Shown: piece by piece, positions 31,070-39,265 of the stretch
How positions within the stretch are numbered: position 1 is the first letter of the stretch
Layout of the letters: the number at the start of each line of letters is the position of its first letter
Origin: CAVQKZ01 sp963837325
GTDB lineage: Bacteria; Actinomycetota; Actinomycetes; Mycobacteriales; Jatrophihabitantaceae
NCBI GenBank assembly: GCA_963837325.1
Contig: CAWIMV010000001.1
Location: 1,550,001-1,614,000, forward strand
Direction: 5' to 3'
Length of the DNA stretch: 64,000 nucleotides
Position numbers and translations under genes: made by a program
Notes under the pieces: model-generated
What the model saw: only the letters and a program-made list of their open reading frames with translations
Told to the model about the DNA's origin: nothing
Database searches by the model: none

Positions 31070-32176
31070 ATGAGTGACCCGCGCGAGCCCCTCTACCCGT
31101 CACCCGCGGACGATCCGGCCGGGCCGCCGCAGCCTTCAGCGCGCCCGCGGTCGGGCCTGTTGACGAGGATCGGCAGCCGGGCCGGACGCCGCCCTGAGCC
31201 CCGGCTGGGGGTCTCCCTGGCCGGTGCCGGCGTCGCACTCGCGGTGCTGGGCGTCCTGGTGTGGAGCGGGGACTACCTCGCCAGCGCCAACGGCGGGACG
31301 GGCGGGGGCAGTTCGTCGCGACAGTTGCTCGGCATCGGACTCTCCTTGGTGGTCGTGACGATCGGCTACACCCTGGCCGTGCGGATCGGACAAGGCCCGT
31401 TGGCGACGGCCGGCGTCGTCGGCAGCGCGCTCGGCGTGCCGGTGCTGCTCGGCTTCATGACGTTCGACACCGGGCGCACGAGCGGGATTCCGTTCTCGTT
31501 GGACGCTGTCGTCCTGGTGTCGATCGTCGTGTGGCTGGTCAGCTACCTGGCCGTACCGGGCCCGCGCGGGCACGCGTTCTACGTCGGACTGGCCACCGTC
31601 GCGCTTTGGCTGTACGTGCTGGACAAGGCCGAGTCGTCGCTGTTCAGCGGCACGTCGCTGCTGTCGTTCCTGCTGGGCAATCAGGGCGGGCTCTTCTCCG
31701 ACCGGCGCGGCCCGGACTGGACGACGGTGTCGGCCCTGAGCCTGGTCTTCGGCCTGGCCTACTACGCCGCTGCGTTCCTGCTCGACCGCAGTGGCCGGCC
31801 CGGAGTGGGCGTCGCTTTCCTGGTGGGCGGCTTTCTCGCCACGGCGGCCGGAATCGCTGCGGCCGCGCCCGACCTGCACGCCCTTGGCACCGGGATCGTG
31901 TTGATCGTGATCGCGCTCGGCCTGAGCTCGTACGGGGCGCGGGCCGGGCGGCGGTTTACGACCTGGGTGTGGAGCGCCGGGGTCGCACTCGGCGCAATTG
32001 TGATCATCGTCCGGTACGCCGGTGACAACAGTGCGGCCGCGGGCGTGGCCATGATCCTGTCCGGAGCGGTCGTGGTCGCGGTCGGGCACGTGCTGCGCAA
32101 CGTCCTACACGAACCCGAGGACGTCGCACCTGAGTACTACCCGGCTGCGGCGTTCGGGCAAGCACCGGCTCAGTAA
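31070..32176 (+). CDS. Polytopic membrane protein of unknown function
   Basis: A 368-residue protein with a Pro/Arg-rich cytoplasmic N-terminus of about 45 residues, followed by roughly ten hydrophobic segments (for example AGAGVALAVLGVLVW, LLGIGLSLVVVTIGYTLAV, VVLVSIVVWLVSYLAV). A Gly/Ser-rich loop lies near 74-82. I do not recognise a transporter or enzyme motif. It is flanked by the dedA-type gene and an acetyltransferase gene, each with its own promoter-like box. Confidence 0.8.
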   Translation: MSDPREPLYPSPADDPAGPPQPSARPRSGLLTRIGSRAGRRPEPRLGVSLAGAGVALAVLGVLVWSGDYLASANGGTGGGSSSRQLLGIGLSLVVVTIGYTLAVRIGQGPLATAGVVGSALGVPVLLGFMTFDTGRTSGIPFSLDAVVLVSIVVWLVSYLAVPGPRGHAFYVGLATVALWLYVLDKAESSLFSGTSLLSFLLGNQGGLFSDRRGPDWTTVSALSLVFGLAYYAAAFLLDRSGRPGVGVAFLVGGFLATAAGIAAAAPDLHALGTGIVLIVIALGLSSYGARAGRRFTTWVWSAGVALGAIVIIVRYAGDNSAAAGVAMILSGAVVVAVGHVLRNVLHEPEDVAPEYYPAAAFGQAPAQ

Positions 32177-32198
32177 CGTCACGTCGCGCGGCACTGCC

Positions 32199-32204
32199 TA
32201 GGGT
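32199..32204 (+). promoter_or_regulatory. -10 box for the acetyltransferase at 32212
   Basis: TAGGGT with 7 bp to the ATG at 32212. It overlaps an alternative GTG at 32203, which is therefore unlikely to be the start. Confidence 0.5.
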
Positions 32205-32211
32205 GGACGGC

Positions 32212-32760
32212 ATGGCCGATGTCAGCGTGCGCCCCGCCCGTCCCGACGACGTGCCCGAGATCGCGCGGGTGCAGGTCGAGACCTGGCGCACCTGCTATCC
32301 GGCCATCCTGCCCGCAGCCGTCCTCGACGCGCTGTCGGTCGAAATCGCGCAGGAAGCGTGGCGGCAGGCGGTCACTGCGCCCCCCTCAAGCCGGCACCGG
32401 GTTCTCGTCGCGCAGGAACAGAACGCCCTCGTCGGATTCGTCGGCCTGGGACCGGCGGACGACCTCGAATCCGACGATCCCGAACCAGCGACGACGATTG
32501 CCGTCGCGCCGCTGCTGGTGGAGCCGCGGTGGGGGCGACGGGGCCACGGTTCGCGCCTGCTGGCGGCCATGGTCGAGCACGCCCGAGGTGACGGAATGAC
32601 CCGCGCGATCACCTGGCTGCCGGAGGGAGACACCGCGTCGCGCGACTTCTTCGTCTCGGCGGGGTGGGCGCCCGACGGGCTGGCCCGGGCACTGGACACC
32701 GGCGCGGGAGAGTTGCGCGAGATCCGCATGCACTCCGCGCTGGCCGAGGCCGCGGCATGA
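32212..32760 (+). CDS. GNAT N-acetyltransferase
   Basis: A 182-residue GNAT protein. VSVRPARPDDVPEIARVQVE at the start and VEPRWGRRGHGSRLLAAM as the acetyl-CoA loop near 103-120 define the fold; the W-x-TCYPAILP segment is common in small uncharacterised actinobacterial members. Substrate unknown. The start ATG at 32212 is chosen because TAGGGT lies 7 bp upstream. Its stop overlaps the next gene start (ATGA), so the two are translationally coupled. Confidence 0.83.
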   Translation: MADVSVRPARPDDVPEIARVQVETWRTCYPAILPAAVLDALSVEIAQEAWRQAVTAPPSSRHRVLVAQEQNALVGFVGLGPADDLESDDPEPATTIAVAPLLVEPRWGRRGHGSRLLAAMVEHARGDGMTRAITWLPEGDTASRDFFVSAGWAPDGLARALDTGAGELREIRMHSALAEAAA

Positions 32761-33383
32761 CATTCACGGGCATCCCAGTTGCGGCCCTGGACTTCTACGA
32801 AGATCTCGAGGCGGACAACACCAAGTCGTTCTGGAATGCGCACAAGCACATCTACGACCAGTCCGTCCGGGCCCCGCTCGAAGTGCTCGCGACCGAACTC
32901 GAGAAGGAGTTGGGACCGGCCAAGTTCTTTCGCCCCTACCGCGACGTTCGCTTCGCGAGGGACAAGACCCCGTACAAGACCCATCAAGGCGCCTGGTTCG
33001 GCGAGTCGTCGGTGTACCTGCAGGTCTCGGCGGCCGGCCTCATGGTGGCGGGCGGCTACTGGGACACGACCTCGGCTCAGATCGAACGCCTGCGGCGTGC
33101 GGTGGCCGACGACGTGGCCGGCCGCGCCCTCGAGCGCGCGATCGCGGCGGTGGCCAAGGCCCGGCTCAGCGTGCACGGCGAGCAGTTGTCCCGCGTCCCC
33201 GCCGGCTATCCCAAGGAGCACCCGCGCGCGGCACTCCTTCGGTACAAGACGTTGACTGCGCATCGCGACTTCGGCTGCCCGGCGTGGCTGTCGACCAAGC
33301 GCGCGCGGACCGAGATCGTCAAGGCCGCCCGCTCCCTGTCGCCGCTGATCGGTTGGCTCGACACCCACGTCGGGCGCGACTGA
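32757..33383 (+). CDS. DUF2461 domain protein
   Basis: A 208-residue protein of the DUF2461/TIGR02453 family of unknown function. Recognisable motifs are ALDFYEDLEADNTKSFWNAH at the N-terminus, RPYRDVRFARDKTPYKTHQG near 63-82 and GGYWDTTSAQIERLR. ATG at 32757 overlaps the acetyltransferase stop. The gene converges on dapB with a 7-bp gap. Confidence 0.9.
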   Translation: MTFTGIPVAALDFYEDLEADNTKSFWNAHKHIYDQSVRAPLEVLATELEKELGPAKFFRPYRDVRFARDKTPYKTHQGAWFGESSVYLQVSAAGLMVAGGYWDTTSAQIERLRRAVADDVAGRALERAIAAVAKARLSVHGEQLSRVPAGYPKEHPRAALLRYKTLTAHRDFGCPAWLSTKRARTEIVKAARSLSPLIGWLDTHVGRD

Positions 33384-33390
33384 GGCGGGT

Positions 33391-34143
33391 TCAGAGCCCG
33401 ATCAACGGTTCGAGGCCGACGGTCAGTCCCGGCCGAGACGCCACGCCGCGTACCCCGAGCAGTACGCCAGGCATGAACGACGACCGGTTCAGCGAGTCGT
33501 GCCGGATGCTGAGCGTCTCGCCCTCGGCGCCGAAGACGATCTCTTGGTGCGCCACCATCCCCCGCAACCGCACCGCGTGCACCCGGATGCCGTCGACATC
33601 CGCCCCACGGGCGCCGTCGAGTGCCTGGCTCGTCGCGTCGGGCACTGGTGGCATGCCGGCCGAAGCCCGGGCGGCTGCGAGCAGCTCCGCGGTTCGGATC
33701 GCCGTCCCGCTCGGCGCGTCGGCCTTGTCCGGGTGGTGCAATTCGATCACCTCGGCCGATTCGTAGTAGCGCGCCGCCAACTGCGCGAAACGCATGGACA
33801 GCACCGCGCCGATGCCGAAGTTCGGCACGACGAGTACGCCGAGATCCGGGGTGTCGGCCAGCCAGGTGCGGATTGTGTCGAGACGTTCCGGGGTGAAGCC
33901 GGTGGTGCCGACGACGGCATGGATTCCCTGGTCGACGGCAAAGCGCACGTTGTCCATGACGACGTCGGGGTGGGTGAAGTCGACCAGAACCTGGGCACCG
34001 GCGTCGGCGACGCTGAACAACCAATCGCCCGCGTCGACCATTGCCACCAGGTCGAGATCCTCGGCCGCGTCCACGGCCTGACACACTTGCTGGCCCATAC
34101 GCCCCCGCGCCCCGAGGACGCCGACGCGGATCGGTTCTGTCAT
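33391..34143 (-). CDS. dapB: 4-hydroxy-tetrahydrodipicolinate reductase
   Basis: DapB reduces the DapA product with NAD(P)H in the DAP/lysine pathway. The 250-residue protein has a Rossmann start RVGVLGARGRMGQ, VDFTHPDVV, VVGTTGF and the catalytic block ELHHPDKADAPSGTA near 140-154. It starts 10 bp after the M16 peptidase stop, the conserved pnp-pepR-dapB order. Confidence 0.97.
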   Translation of the reverse strand: MTEPIRVGVLGARGRMGQQVCQAVDAAEDLDLVAMVDAGDWLFSVADAGAQVLVDFTHPDVVMDNVRFAVDQGIHAVVGTTGFTPERLDTIRTWLADTPDLGVLVVPNFGIGAVLSMRFAQLAARYYESAEVIELHHPDKADAPSGTAIRTAELLAAARASAGMPPVPDATSQALDGARGADVDGIRVHAVRLRGMVAHQEIVFGAEGETLSIRHDSLNRSSFMPGVLLGVRGVASRPGLTVGLEPLIGL

Positions 34144-34153
34144 GAGCGTCCCT

Positions 34154-35491
34154 TCAGACTGCGCTGTCGAAGTCGTGCTCGCCGAACGGACCGACCACGG
34201 TGAGACACCGCGGCCGGGTGAGCAGTTCTGCGGCCACGTCGGTCACGTCGGCCGGAGTGACCGCATCGACGATGGCCAGCAGCTCGTCGACACCGAGGAT
34301 CTCGCCGTACACGAGCTCGCTCTTGCCGATGCGGGTCATCCGGGAACCGGAGTCCTCCAGCCCTAACACGATTCCGCCGCGCATCTGCCCCTTGCCCCGC
34401 TCGATCTCGGCGACGGTGAGCGAACCATGCGCCGCCGCGTCGAGTTCCTCGGTCATCAAGCCCAGCACCTCGTCGGCCTTGCCGGGCTGGCAGCCGGCAT
34501 AGACCCCGAACGCTCCCGCATCGGCGTAACCACCGCTGAACGAGTACACCGAATACGCCAGCCCGCGCTCCTCGCGAATGCGCTGGAACAGCCGCGAGCT
34601 CATCCCGCCGCCCAGCGCGGCGGACAGGACGCCGATCGCGAAACGGCGGGGATCATGCCGAGACACCCCGTACGTGCCCAACACGAGGTTGGCCTGCTCG
34701 GTGTCGTCACCGACAACGCTCACCTGCCGGGCGGGCGCTTGGATGGCGGCGGGCCGCTGATCACGGAGCGGTTTCGGGCCGAGCGAGGAGTCGAGGCGGC
34801 CGGAGAACGCCGTCCGCACCAGGTCGACGACCTCGTTGTGGCGGACGTTGCCGGCGACCGACACCACCATCGCGTCAGGTGTATAGCGCCGCTTGTAGTA
34901 CCCGGCCACCTGCCGACGGGTGAGCGCGCCGATCGAAGCCACGCTGCCCAGGATCGGCCGGCCCAGCGGCGTGTCGCCGAACAGCGTGGCGGCGAACTCG
35001 TCATGGACGAGGTCGGCCGGGTCGTCGTCGCGCATCGCGATCTCTTCGAGGACGACGCTTCGCTCGACGTCGACGTCCTGGGCCGTGAGCGTCGCATTCA
35101 GTACGACGTCACTGATGATGTCGACCGCGAGCGGGAGGTCACGGTCAAGGACGGTCGCGTAGAAGCAGGTGTGCTCCTTCTCGGTGAACGCATTGAACTC
35201 CCCGCCCACCGCGTCCATGGCGCTGGCGATGTCGAGGGCCGATCGGGTGGTCGTGCCCTTGAAGAGCAGGTGTTCGAGGAAGTGGCTCGTCCCGGCCAGG
35301 CTGAGCGACTCGTCCCGGGAGCCGACCGGCACCCACACCCCGACGCTCAGACTGCGCACGCCCGGCATCGCCTCGGTGACGATGCGCAGCCCCCCGGGCA
35401 GCACGGTTCGGGTCATCTCCCCGCCACCGGCGGCGGCCAAGCGACGGGTGCTGGCCCGGCGCAGCGGGAGCGTTGGGGGTGCGGAGCTCAT
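34154..35491 (-). CDS. M16 family zinc metallopeptidase
   Basis: A pitrilysin-type peptidase related to mitochondrial processing peptidase (M. tuberculosis PepR position). The 445-residue protein has the inverted zinc motif HFLEH (His70, Glu73, His74) and the distal glutamate in ERSVVLEEIAM near 148. Substrate unknown. ATG at 35491 lies 6 bp after TAGGAT and has no Shine-Dalgarno, so it is likely leaderless. In most actinobacteria this gene directly follows pnp; here 7 kb of inserted genes separate them. Confidence 0.94.
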   Translation of the reverse strand: MSSAPPTLPLRRASTRRLAAAGGGEMTRTVLPGGLRIVTEAMPGVRSLSVGVWVPVGSRDESLSLAGTSHFLEHLLFKGTTTRSALDIASAMDAVGGEFNAFTEKEHTCFYATVLDRDLPLAVDIISDVVLNATLTAQDVDVERSVVLEEIAMRDDDPADLVHDEFAATLFGDTPLGRPILGSVASIGALTRRQVAGYYKRRYTPDAMVVSVAGNVRHNEVVDLVRTAFSGRLDSSLGPKPLRDQRPAAIQAPARQVSVVGDDTEQANLVLGTYGVSRHDPRRFAIGVLSAALGGGMSSRLFQRIREERGLAYSVYSFSGGYADAGAFGVYAGCQPGKADEVLGLMTEELDAAAHGSLTVAEIERGKGQMRGGIVLGLEDSGSRMTRIGKSELVYGEILGVDELLAIVDAVTPADVTDVAAELLTRPRCLTVVGPFGEHDFDSAV

Positions 35492-35497
35492 TCCGCG

Positions 35498-35503
35498 ATC
35501 CTA
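35498..35503 (-). promoter_or_regulatory. -10 box for M16 peptidase-dapB
   Basis: TAGGAT on the minus strand, 6 bp before the ATG at 35491. It gives the peptidase and dapB their own promoter, as expected if the inserted block cut them off from pnp. Confidence 0.5.
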
Positions 35504-35516
35504 GGCGGTGCGACGA

Positions 35517-35732
35517 TCAGGCTTGGAGCCCGCAGAAGGCCCGTACCCTGGGTGAACGCTCCACCGGGAAGAAACCAGGACGCAACGACACCAGGTAACC
35601 GCCGGCAACAACCAGCAGCGCGCGCAGTACGGGTAAACGAAGCAGCCAGCCGATCGGGCCAGCAGGCCGCGCGGGCGCTACCGGATCAGCTCGCTCGGAG
35701 GTTGCGGTGGCGGCCCCGGCGTGGGCACCGGG
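35517..35732 (-). pseudogene. Second reading frame with TM segment, no start codon
   Basis: This 71-codon open frame follows directly on the small gene at 35678-35878 in the -1 frame and overlaps it by about 55 bp. It has no ATG, GTG or TTG before the hydrophobic part. It encodes GPIGWLLRLPVLRALLVVAG and then GYLVSLRPGFF, a convincing single TM helix. It is best read as the 3' half of the upstream gene, separated by a frameshift in a GC-rich Pro-codon stretch. Confidence 0.5.
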
Positions 35733-35878
35733 TCAGGTACCGGAAGCGGTTCTGGCTGTGGTGCGGGGATCGGGTCCGGATCGGGCATCCGGTCGCTCGG
35801 GTCCCAGCCTGCCGATCTCGCGCCCGGGTAGTCACCGAGCACGTCGTAGTGCCGCCGCAGTTCGCCGATATCGCCCAT
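35678..35878 (-). CDS. Small Pro-rich protein, probably frameshifted
   Basis: ATG at 35878 has GGGAG 7 bp upstream. The 66-residue product starts with a compact acidic region (GDIGELRRHYDVLGDYPGA) followed by a Pro/Asp/Glu-rich tail, then a stop. In the -1 frame, coding sequence carries on for another 50 codons with a clear TM helix (see 35517-35732). The intact ancestor would be a small bitopic membrane protein with a Pro-rich linker. No family is recognised. Confidence 0.5.
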   Translation of the reverse strand: MGDIGELRRHYDVLGDYPGARSAGWDPSDRMPDPDPIPAPQPEPLPVPDPVPTPGPPPQPPSELIR

Positions 35879-36065
35879 CGCCGTGCTCCCGCCTCGACCT
35901 GCCGCCACCGTAACCCGGGCGGCGGCCGACCGCTATCCCGCCGCGCATTGACAGCCGTCGCTTCCCCGCCCTGTGCGCCTCCGCCACCGGCCCAACGCCC
36001 GGCGCACCGGCGGGGAAGCCCTGGCTGTGGACAATGAGCCAGAGCTGTCAGCCGAAGCGGCCACG

Positions 36066-36653
36066 ATGACCGCCATGGAGGTATGGCAGCCAGATCCCGA
36101 TTGGTACCTCGACAACGTCATCGTCCCGGGCGGGCCCGACCATGTCGCTGTTGGCCCGGTCCGGGCCTGGCGGGCCTCATGGGAAGCCAGCGTTCGAGAG
36201 CTCCGGCGGCAAAGCCCGGCCGCGCATGGTCGTGCGATTCGGCTGGCGGCGGCGCAGGGTCTGGTCTTGACGCATGCTCAAGCTCGAGATTGCGAGATGG
36301 ACCGAGCCGGCATTCGGCGCTTGATCGCGCATGACCGATGGCACGCCGCCGCGCGGGGGGCCCCGGTGGGCGTTGAGCGCTCCCCCGCTGCTGAACCGGC
36401 CGCACCAGCCGTGACGCGGGCGCACCGGTGGGCAGGTGCGGCTCAGCCGGTTTGGATGCGGCGGGCGAGGTCGAAGGTCTGCGGCTGCCACAGCACCAGC
36501 CGAGCCGTGCCTTCGTTGCGGGCCGAGGTGATGACGTCGAGCGCCTGGCGGATCGCGTCCTCGACCGGCCAGCCGTACGCGCCGGCCGAGATCAGCGGGA
36601 ACGCCACCAACTGTGCGCCGAGTTCGTCCGCGACCGCGAGCGAGGATCGGTAA
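36066..36653 (+). pseudogene. Truncated AbiEi/DUF559-like N-terminal fragment
   Basis: The open frame starts at one of two ATGs (36066 or 36075) without a good ribosome-binding site. Residues about 75-105 (GLVLTHAQARDCEMDRAGIR, then RLIAHDRWHAAARG) resemble the winged-helix start of the AbiEi antitoxin/DUF559 family, where a nuclease-like domain should follow. Instead the frame runs antisense through the macro-domain gene, with composition that looks non-coding. It is probably a 3'-truncated gene. Confidence 0.35.
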
Positions 36654-36943
36654 CACGAGCGCAGCGTCTCGACGTCGCCGCGACCGAAGATCGGCCCGAC
36701 GGTGTGGATGACCCACCGGCACGGCAGGTCGCCCGCGGTGGTCGCCACCGCCTGCCCGGGCGGCAGACCGTCGGGATAGTCACCGGCGCGCAAGAGACGG
36801 CATTCGGCGAGGATGGCTCTGCCACCTCGCCGGTGAACTGCACCGTCGACGCCGCCACCGCCCAGCAGCGAGGAGTTCGCCGCGTTGACAATCGCGTCCA
36901 CTTCTTGCGTGGTGATATCGCCTTGGACGAGTTCGAGGCGCAT
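36443..36943 (-). CDS. Macro-domain ADP-ribose hydrolase/binding protein
   Basis: The 166-residue single-domain protein has the macro signature: LVQGDITTQEVDAIVNAANS at the start, LLGGGGVDGAVHRRGG near 27-42 and VAFPLISAGAYGWP near 110-123. Relatives (YmdB type) hydrolyse O-acetyl-ADP-ribose or remove ADP-ribose from proteins or nucleic acids. ATG at 36943. It lies 16 bp after the Rrf2 gene and is the last gene of the sulfate-transport group. Confidence 0.93.
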   Translation of the reverse strand: MRLELVQGDITTQEVDAIVNAANSSLLGGGGVDGAVHRRGGRAILAECRLLRAGDYPDGLPPGQAVATTAGDLPCRWVIHTVGPIFGRGDVETLRSCYRSSLAVADELGAQLVAFPLISAGAYGWPVEDAIRQALDVITSARNEGTARLVLWQPQTFDLARRIQTG

Positions 36944-36959
36944 GCCTACCGCCGGCCGG

Positions 36960-37415
36960 TCACCGCGGCAGCCAGGCGTCGGGGGTCTCGACCATCTTGC
37001 GGACGTGGGCCGGCAGCTTGCCACTGAGCACCTGCGCGAGGGTGGTCTCGTCCAGGACGCCGCGCAGCGCGGAACGCACCGCTACCCACACCTGCGGAAG
37101 GTGTTCCGCTACGCCGGAGTAGTCGGTCTCGTGGGGTCGCAGGCCGCGGATCTCGGCCAACGGCCCGTCAACCGCCCTGATGACCGCGCCCAGTGTTATC
37201 TCACTCGCGGGCCGGGCCAAGCCGTAACCGCCGTCGGCTCCGCGGCGGCTACGCACCAGCGCGGCCCGCCGCAGCTCGCCGAGGATGGCCTCGACGAACT
37301 TGCGCGGCAGACCCTGCTCGGTGACGATCTCATCGACCTTCACCAGATCCGGTTCGCGCGCAGCCAGGCTGAGCAACGCGCGCACCGCATAGTCCGTCTT
37401 CGCCGAGATCTGCAC
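36960..37415 (-). CDS. Rrf2 family regulator without cysteines (CymR-like)
   Basis: A 151-residue Rrf2 regulator: MQISAKTDYAVRALLSLA at the start, LPRKFVEAILGELRRAALV as recognition helix and wing, RSRRGADGGYGLARP. It has no cysteine at all, so it cannot bind an Fe-S cluster as IscR or RsrR do. Cysteine-free members such as CymR sense sulfur status through cysteine synthase. The position next to cysA-cysW-cysT-sbp (45 bp gap) supports a role in sulfur control, by inference. Confidence 0.88.
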   Translation of the reverse strand: MQISAKTDYAVRALLSLAAREPDLVKVDEIVTEQGLPRKFVEAILGELRRAALVRSRRGADGGYGLARPASEITLGAVIRAVDGPLAEIRGLRPHETDYSGVAEHLPQVWVAVRSALRGVLDETTLAQVLSGKLPAHVRKMVETPDAWLPR

Positions 37416-37460
37416 AGCGCCATCCTCGCAAAGACTGCGGGGCTGCGACGCGGGCGCGCC

Positions 37461-38423
37461 CTAACTGGGGCTCGGCAGTGTCGCCGCATGCGCTGACGGA
37501 CGAACCCACATCCGCGATCCGACCAGCAATTCCAGCGACTCGGCCTGCCCGCGGGTGAGCTGCACCTGAATCAAATCGGGGCCGGCGCTCAGTTCCGCCC
37601 GCACCGCGAAACCAATGCGCTGCACGCGACCGACCTGGGCCGGGATCGCCCCGTCGGTGGGCCGGGCGAAGACCTCGATGTCGTGCGGACGCACCATCCG
37701 GTCGCCCAGCCGCGTCACGGGGCCGAGAAAGCTCATCACGAACTGGTTCGACGGCTTGTCGTAGAGGTCGTCGGGTGTGCCGACCTGTTCGACGCGGCCG
37801 TGGTTGATGACGACGAGCTCGTCGGCGACCTCGAGCGCCTCCTCCTGATCGTGCGTGACGAACACTGTTGTCACGTGCACTTCGTCGTGCAGCCGGCGCA
37901 GCCAATCCCGCAGTTCCTTGCGCACCTGTGCGTCCAGGGCGCCGAACGGTTCGTCGAGCAGCAATACCTTCGGGTCGACCGCCAAAGCACGGGCCAAGGC
38001 CATCCGCTGCCGCTGGCCGCCGGACAGCTGCGACGGCAGTCGGTCGGCGAACTGGGCGAGGTGCACGAGATCGAGCAGCTCGCCCACTCGCTTGCGGATC
38101 TCGGCCTTCGGTCGCTTGCGGATTTCCAGGCCGAACGCGATGTTGCGGTACACCGACAAGTGCTTGAACGCCGCATAGTGCTGGAATACGAAGCCGACGT
38201 CGCGCCGCTGGGCCGGCACCCGCGTGGAGTCCTCCCCGTCGATCTCGATCACGCCGGTGTCGGGCCGCTCGAGGCCGGCCACGATTCGCAGCAGGGTCGA
38301 CTTGCCCCCACCGCTCGGGCCCAGCAGCGCGGTCAACTGGCCCGAGCCCACCGACAAGTCCACGTCGTCCAGCGCGACGAAGTCCCCGAACCGCTTTCCG
38401 ACCCCCCTCGCTTCGATACTCAT
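37461..38423 (-). CDS. cysA: Sulfate/thiosulfate ABC transporter ATP-binding protein
   Basis: The 320-residue ATPase has Walker A GPSGGGKST at 35-43, signature LSGGQRQR at 133-140 and Walker B VLLLDEP at 153-159. VFQHYAAFKHLSVYRNIAFG is typical of CysA, and a short regulatory domain follows. It overlaps cysW by 4 bp. Together with two permeases and a periplasmic-type binding lipoprotein it completes a sulfate importer. Confidence 0.95.
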   Translation of the reverse strand: MSIEARGVGKRFGDFVALDDVDLSVGSGQLTALLGPSGGGKSTLLRIVAGLERPDTGVIEIDGEDSTRVPAQRRDVGFVFQHYAAFKHLSVYRNIAFGLEIRKRPKAEIRKRVGELLDLVHLAQFADRLPSQLSGGQRQRMALARALAVDPKVLLLDEPFGALDAQVRKELRDWLRRLHDEVHVTTVFVTHDQEEALEVADELVVINHGRVEQVGTPDDLYDKPSNQFVMSFLGPVTRLGDRMVRPHDIEVFARPTDGAIPAQVGRVQRIGFAVRAELSAGPDLIQVQLTRGQAESLELLVGSRMWVRPSAHAATLPSPS

Positions 38424-39265
38424 GCGGCCTCCTGCCTTCGGCGTAACACGGTCATGGCCACAATCGCCAGTACGGCGGCGGCGACGAGGATGAACGTCAC
38501 CGCATACGCCGCCGAGCGGGCGCCGCTGGTGGTGTCGTACGAGTACAGGTTGTCGATACGCAGGGTCGCGGTCTCGGTCTGCCCGGAAATGTTGCCCGAC
38601 ACGACCAGTACCGCGCCGTACTCGCCGAGGCAGCGAGCGAGGCTGAGCACCACCCCGTACGTCAGGGCGGCTCGGATGGTCGGAAACGTGATGCGGCGGA
38701 ACTGGGCCACAGCGCCGGCGCCGAGCGAGCGGGCAGCGTGCTCCTGCTCGACGCCGGACTGCTCGAGCACCGGCGCTACCGCCCGCACGACCAGGGGCAG
38801 GGATACGAAGACGGTGGCGAGCACCATGGCCGGGGTCGCGTTCACGACCGCAAAGCCGGCGCGTTCAAGCCACGAGCCGAACCAGCCCTGGTTGCCGTAC
38901 ACCAGCACGAGCGCCAGGCCGACCACGATCGGAGAGATCGAGACCGGCAGGTCGATGAAGGCGCTCAGCAGCCGACGCCCGGGAAAGCGGTAGCGCGTCA
39001 GTAGCACGGCGACGGTCACCCCGAAGACGGTGTTGATAACGAGCGCCCAGCTTGCGATGACTGCGGTGAGTCGCAGGGCGTGTTGGGTGTCCGGGTCGCC
39101 GAGCGCATTGAAGAACGCCGTCAACCCAGGCTCGAACGTGCGCCACATGACCACGCCCAGCGGCAGCAGGACGAGGATGCCGAGATAGCCGATCACGACC
39201 GAGCGCAAACCGATCCGCGCCGTGCGCGACGTGCCGCCGGCCCCCAGACCGTGGCTGTCAACCAC
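38420..39265 (-). CDS. cysW: Sulfate ABC transporter permease CysW
   Basis: A 281-residue permease with six TM helices and the EAA-like loop ARSLGAGAVAQFRRITFPTI near 175-195. The N-terminus (VVIGYLGILVLLPLGVVMWR) and WFGSW motif fit CysW. It overlaps the cysT stop by 8 bp and cysA by 4 bp, so translation is tightly coupled. Confidence 0.93.
   Translation of the reverse strand: MVDSHGLGAGGTSRTARIGLRSVVIGYLGILVLLPLGVVMWRTFEPGLTAFFNALGDPDTQHALRLTAVIASWALVINTVFGVTVAVLLTRYRFPGRRLLSAFIDLPVSISPIVVGLALVLVYGNQGWFGSWLERAGFAVVNATPAMVLATVFVSLPLVVRAVAPVLEQSGVEQEHAARSLGAGAVAQFRRITFPTIRAALTYGVVLSLARCLGEYGAVLVVSGNISGQTETATLRIDNLYSYDTTSGARSAAYAVTFILVAAAVLAIVAMTVLRRRQEAA

Noticed and set aside
34427..36037. 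536-codon plus-strand frame opposite the M16 peptidase
   Set aside because: Mirror frame without start signals; the minus strand carries the HxxEH peptidase.
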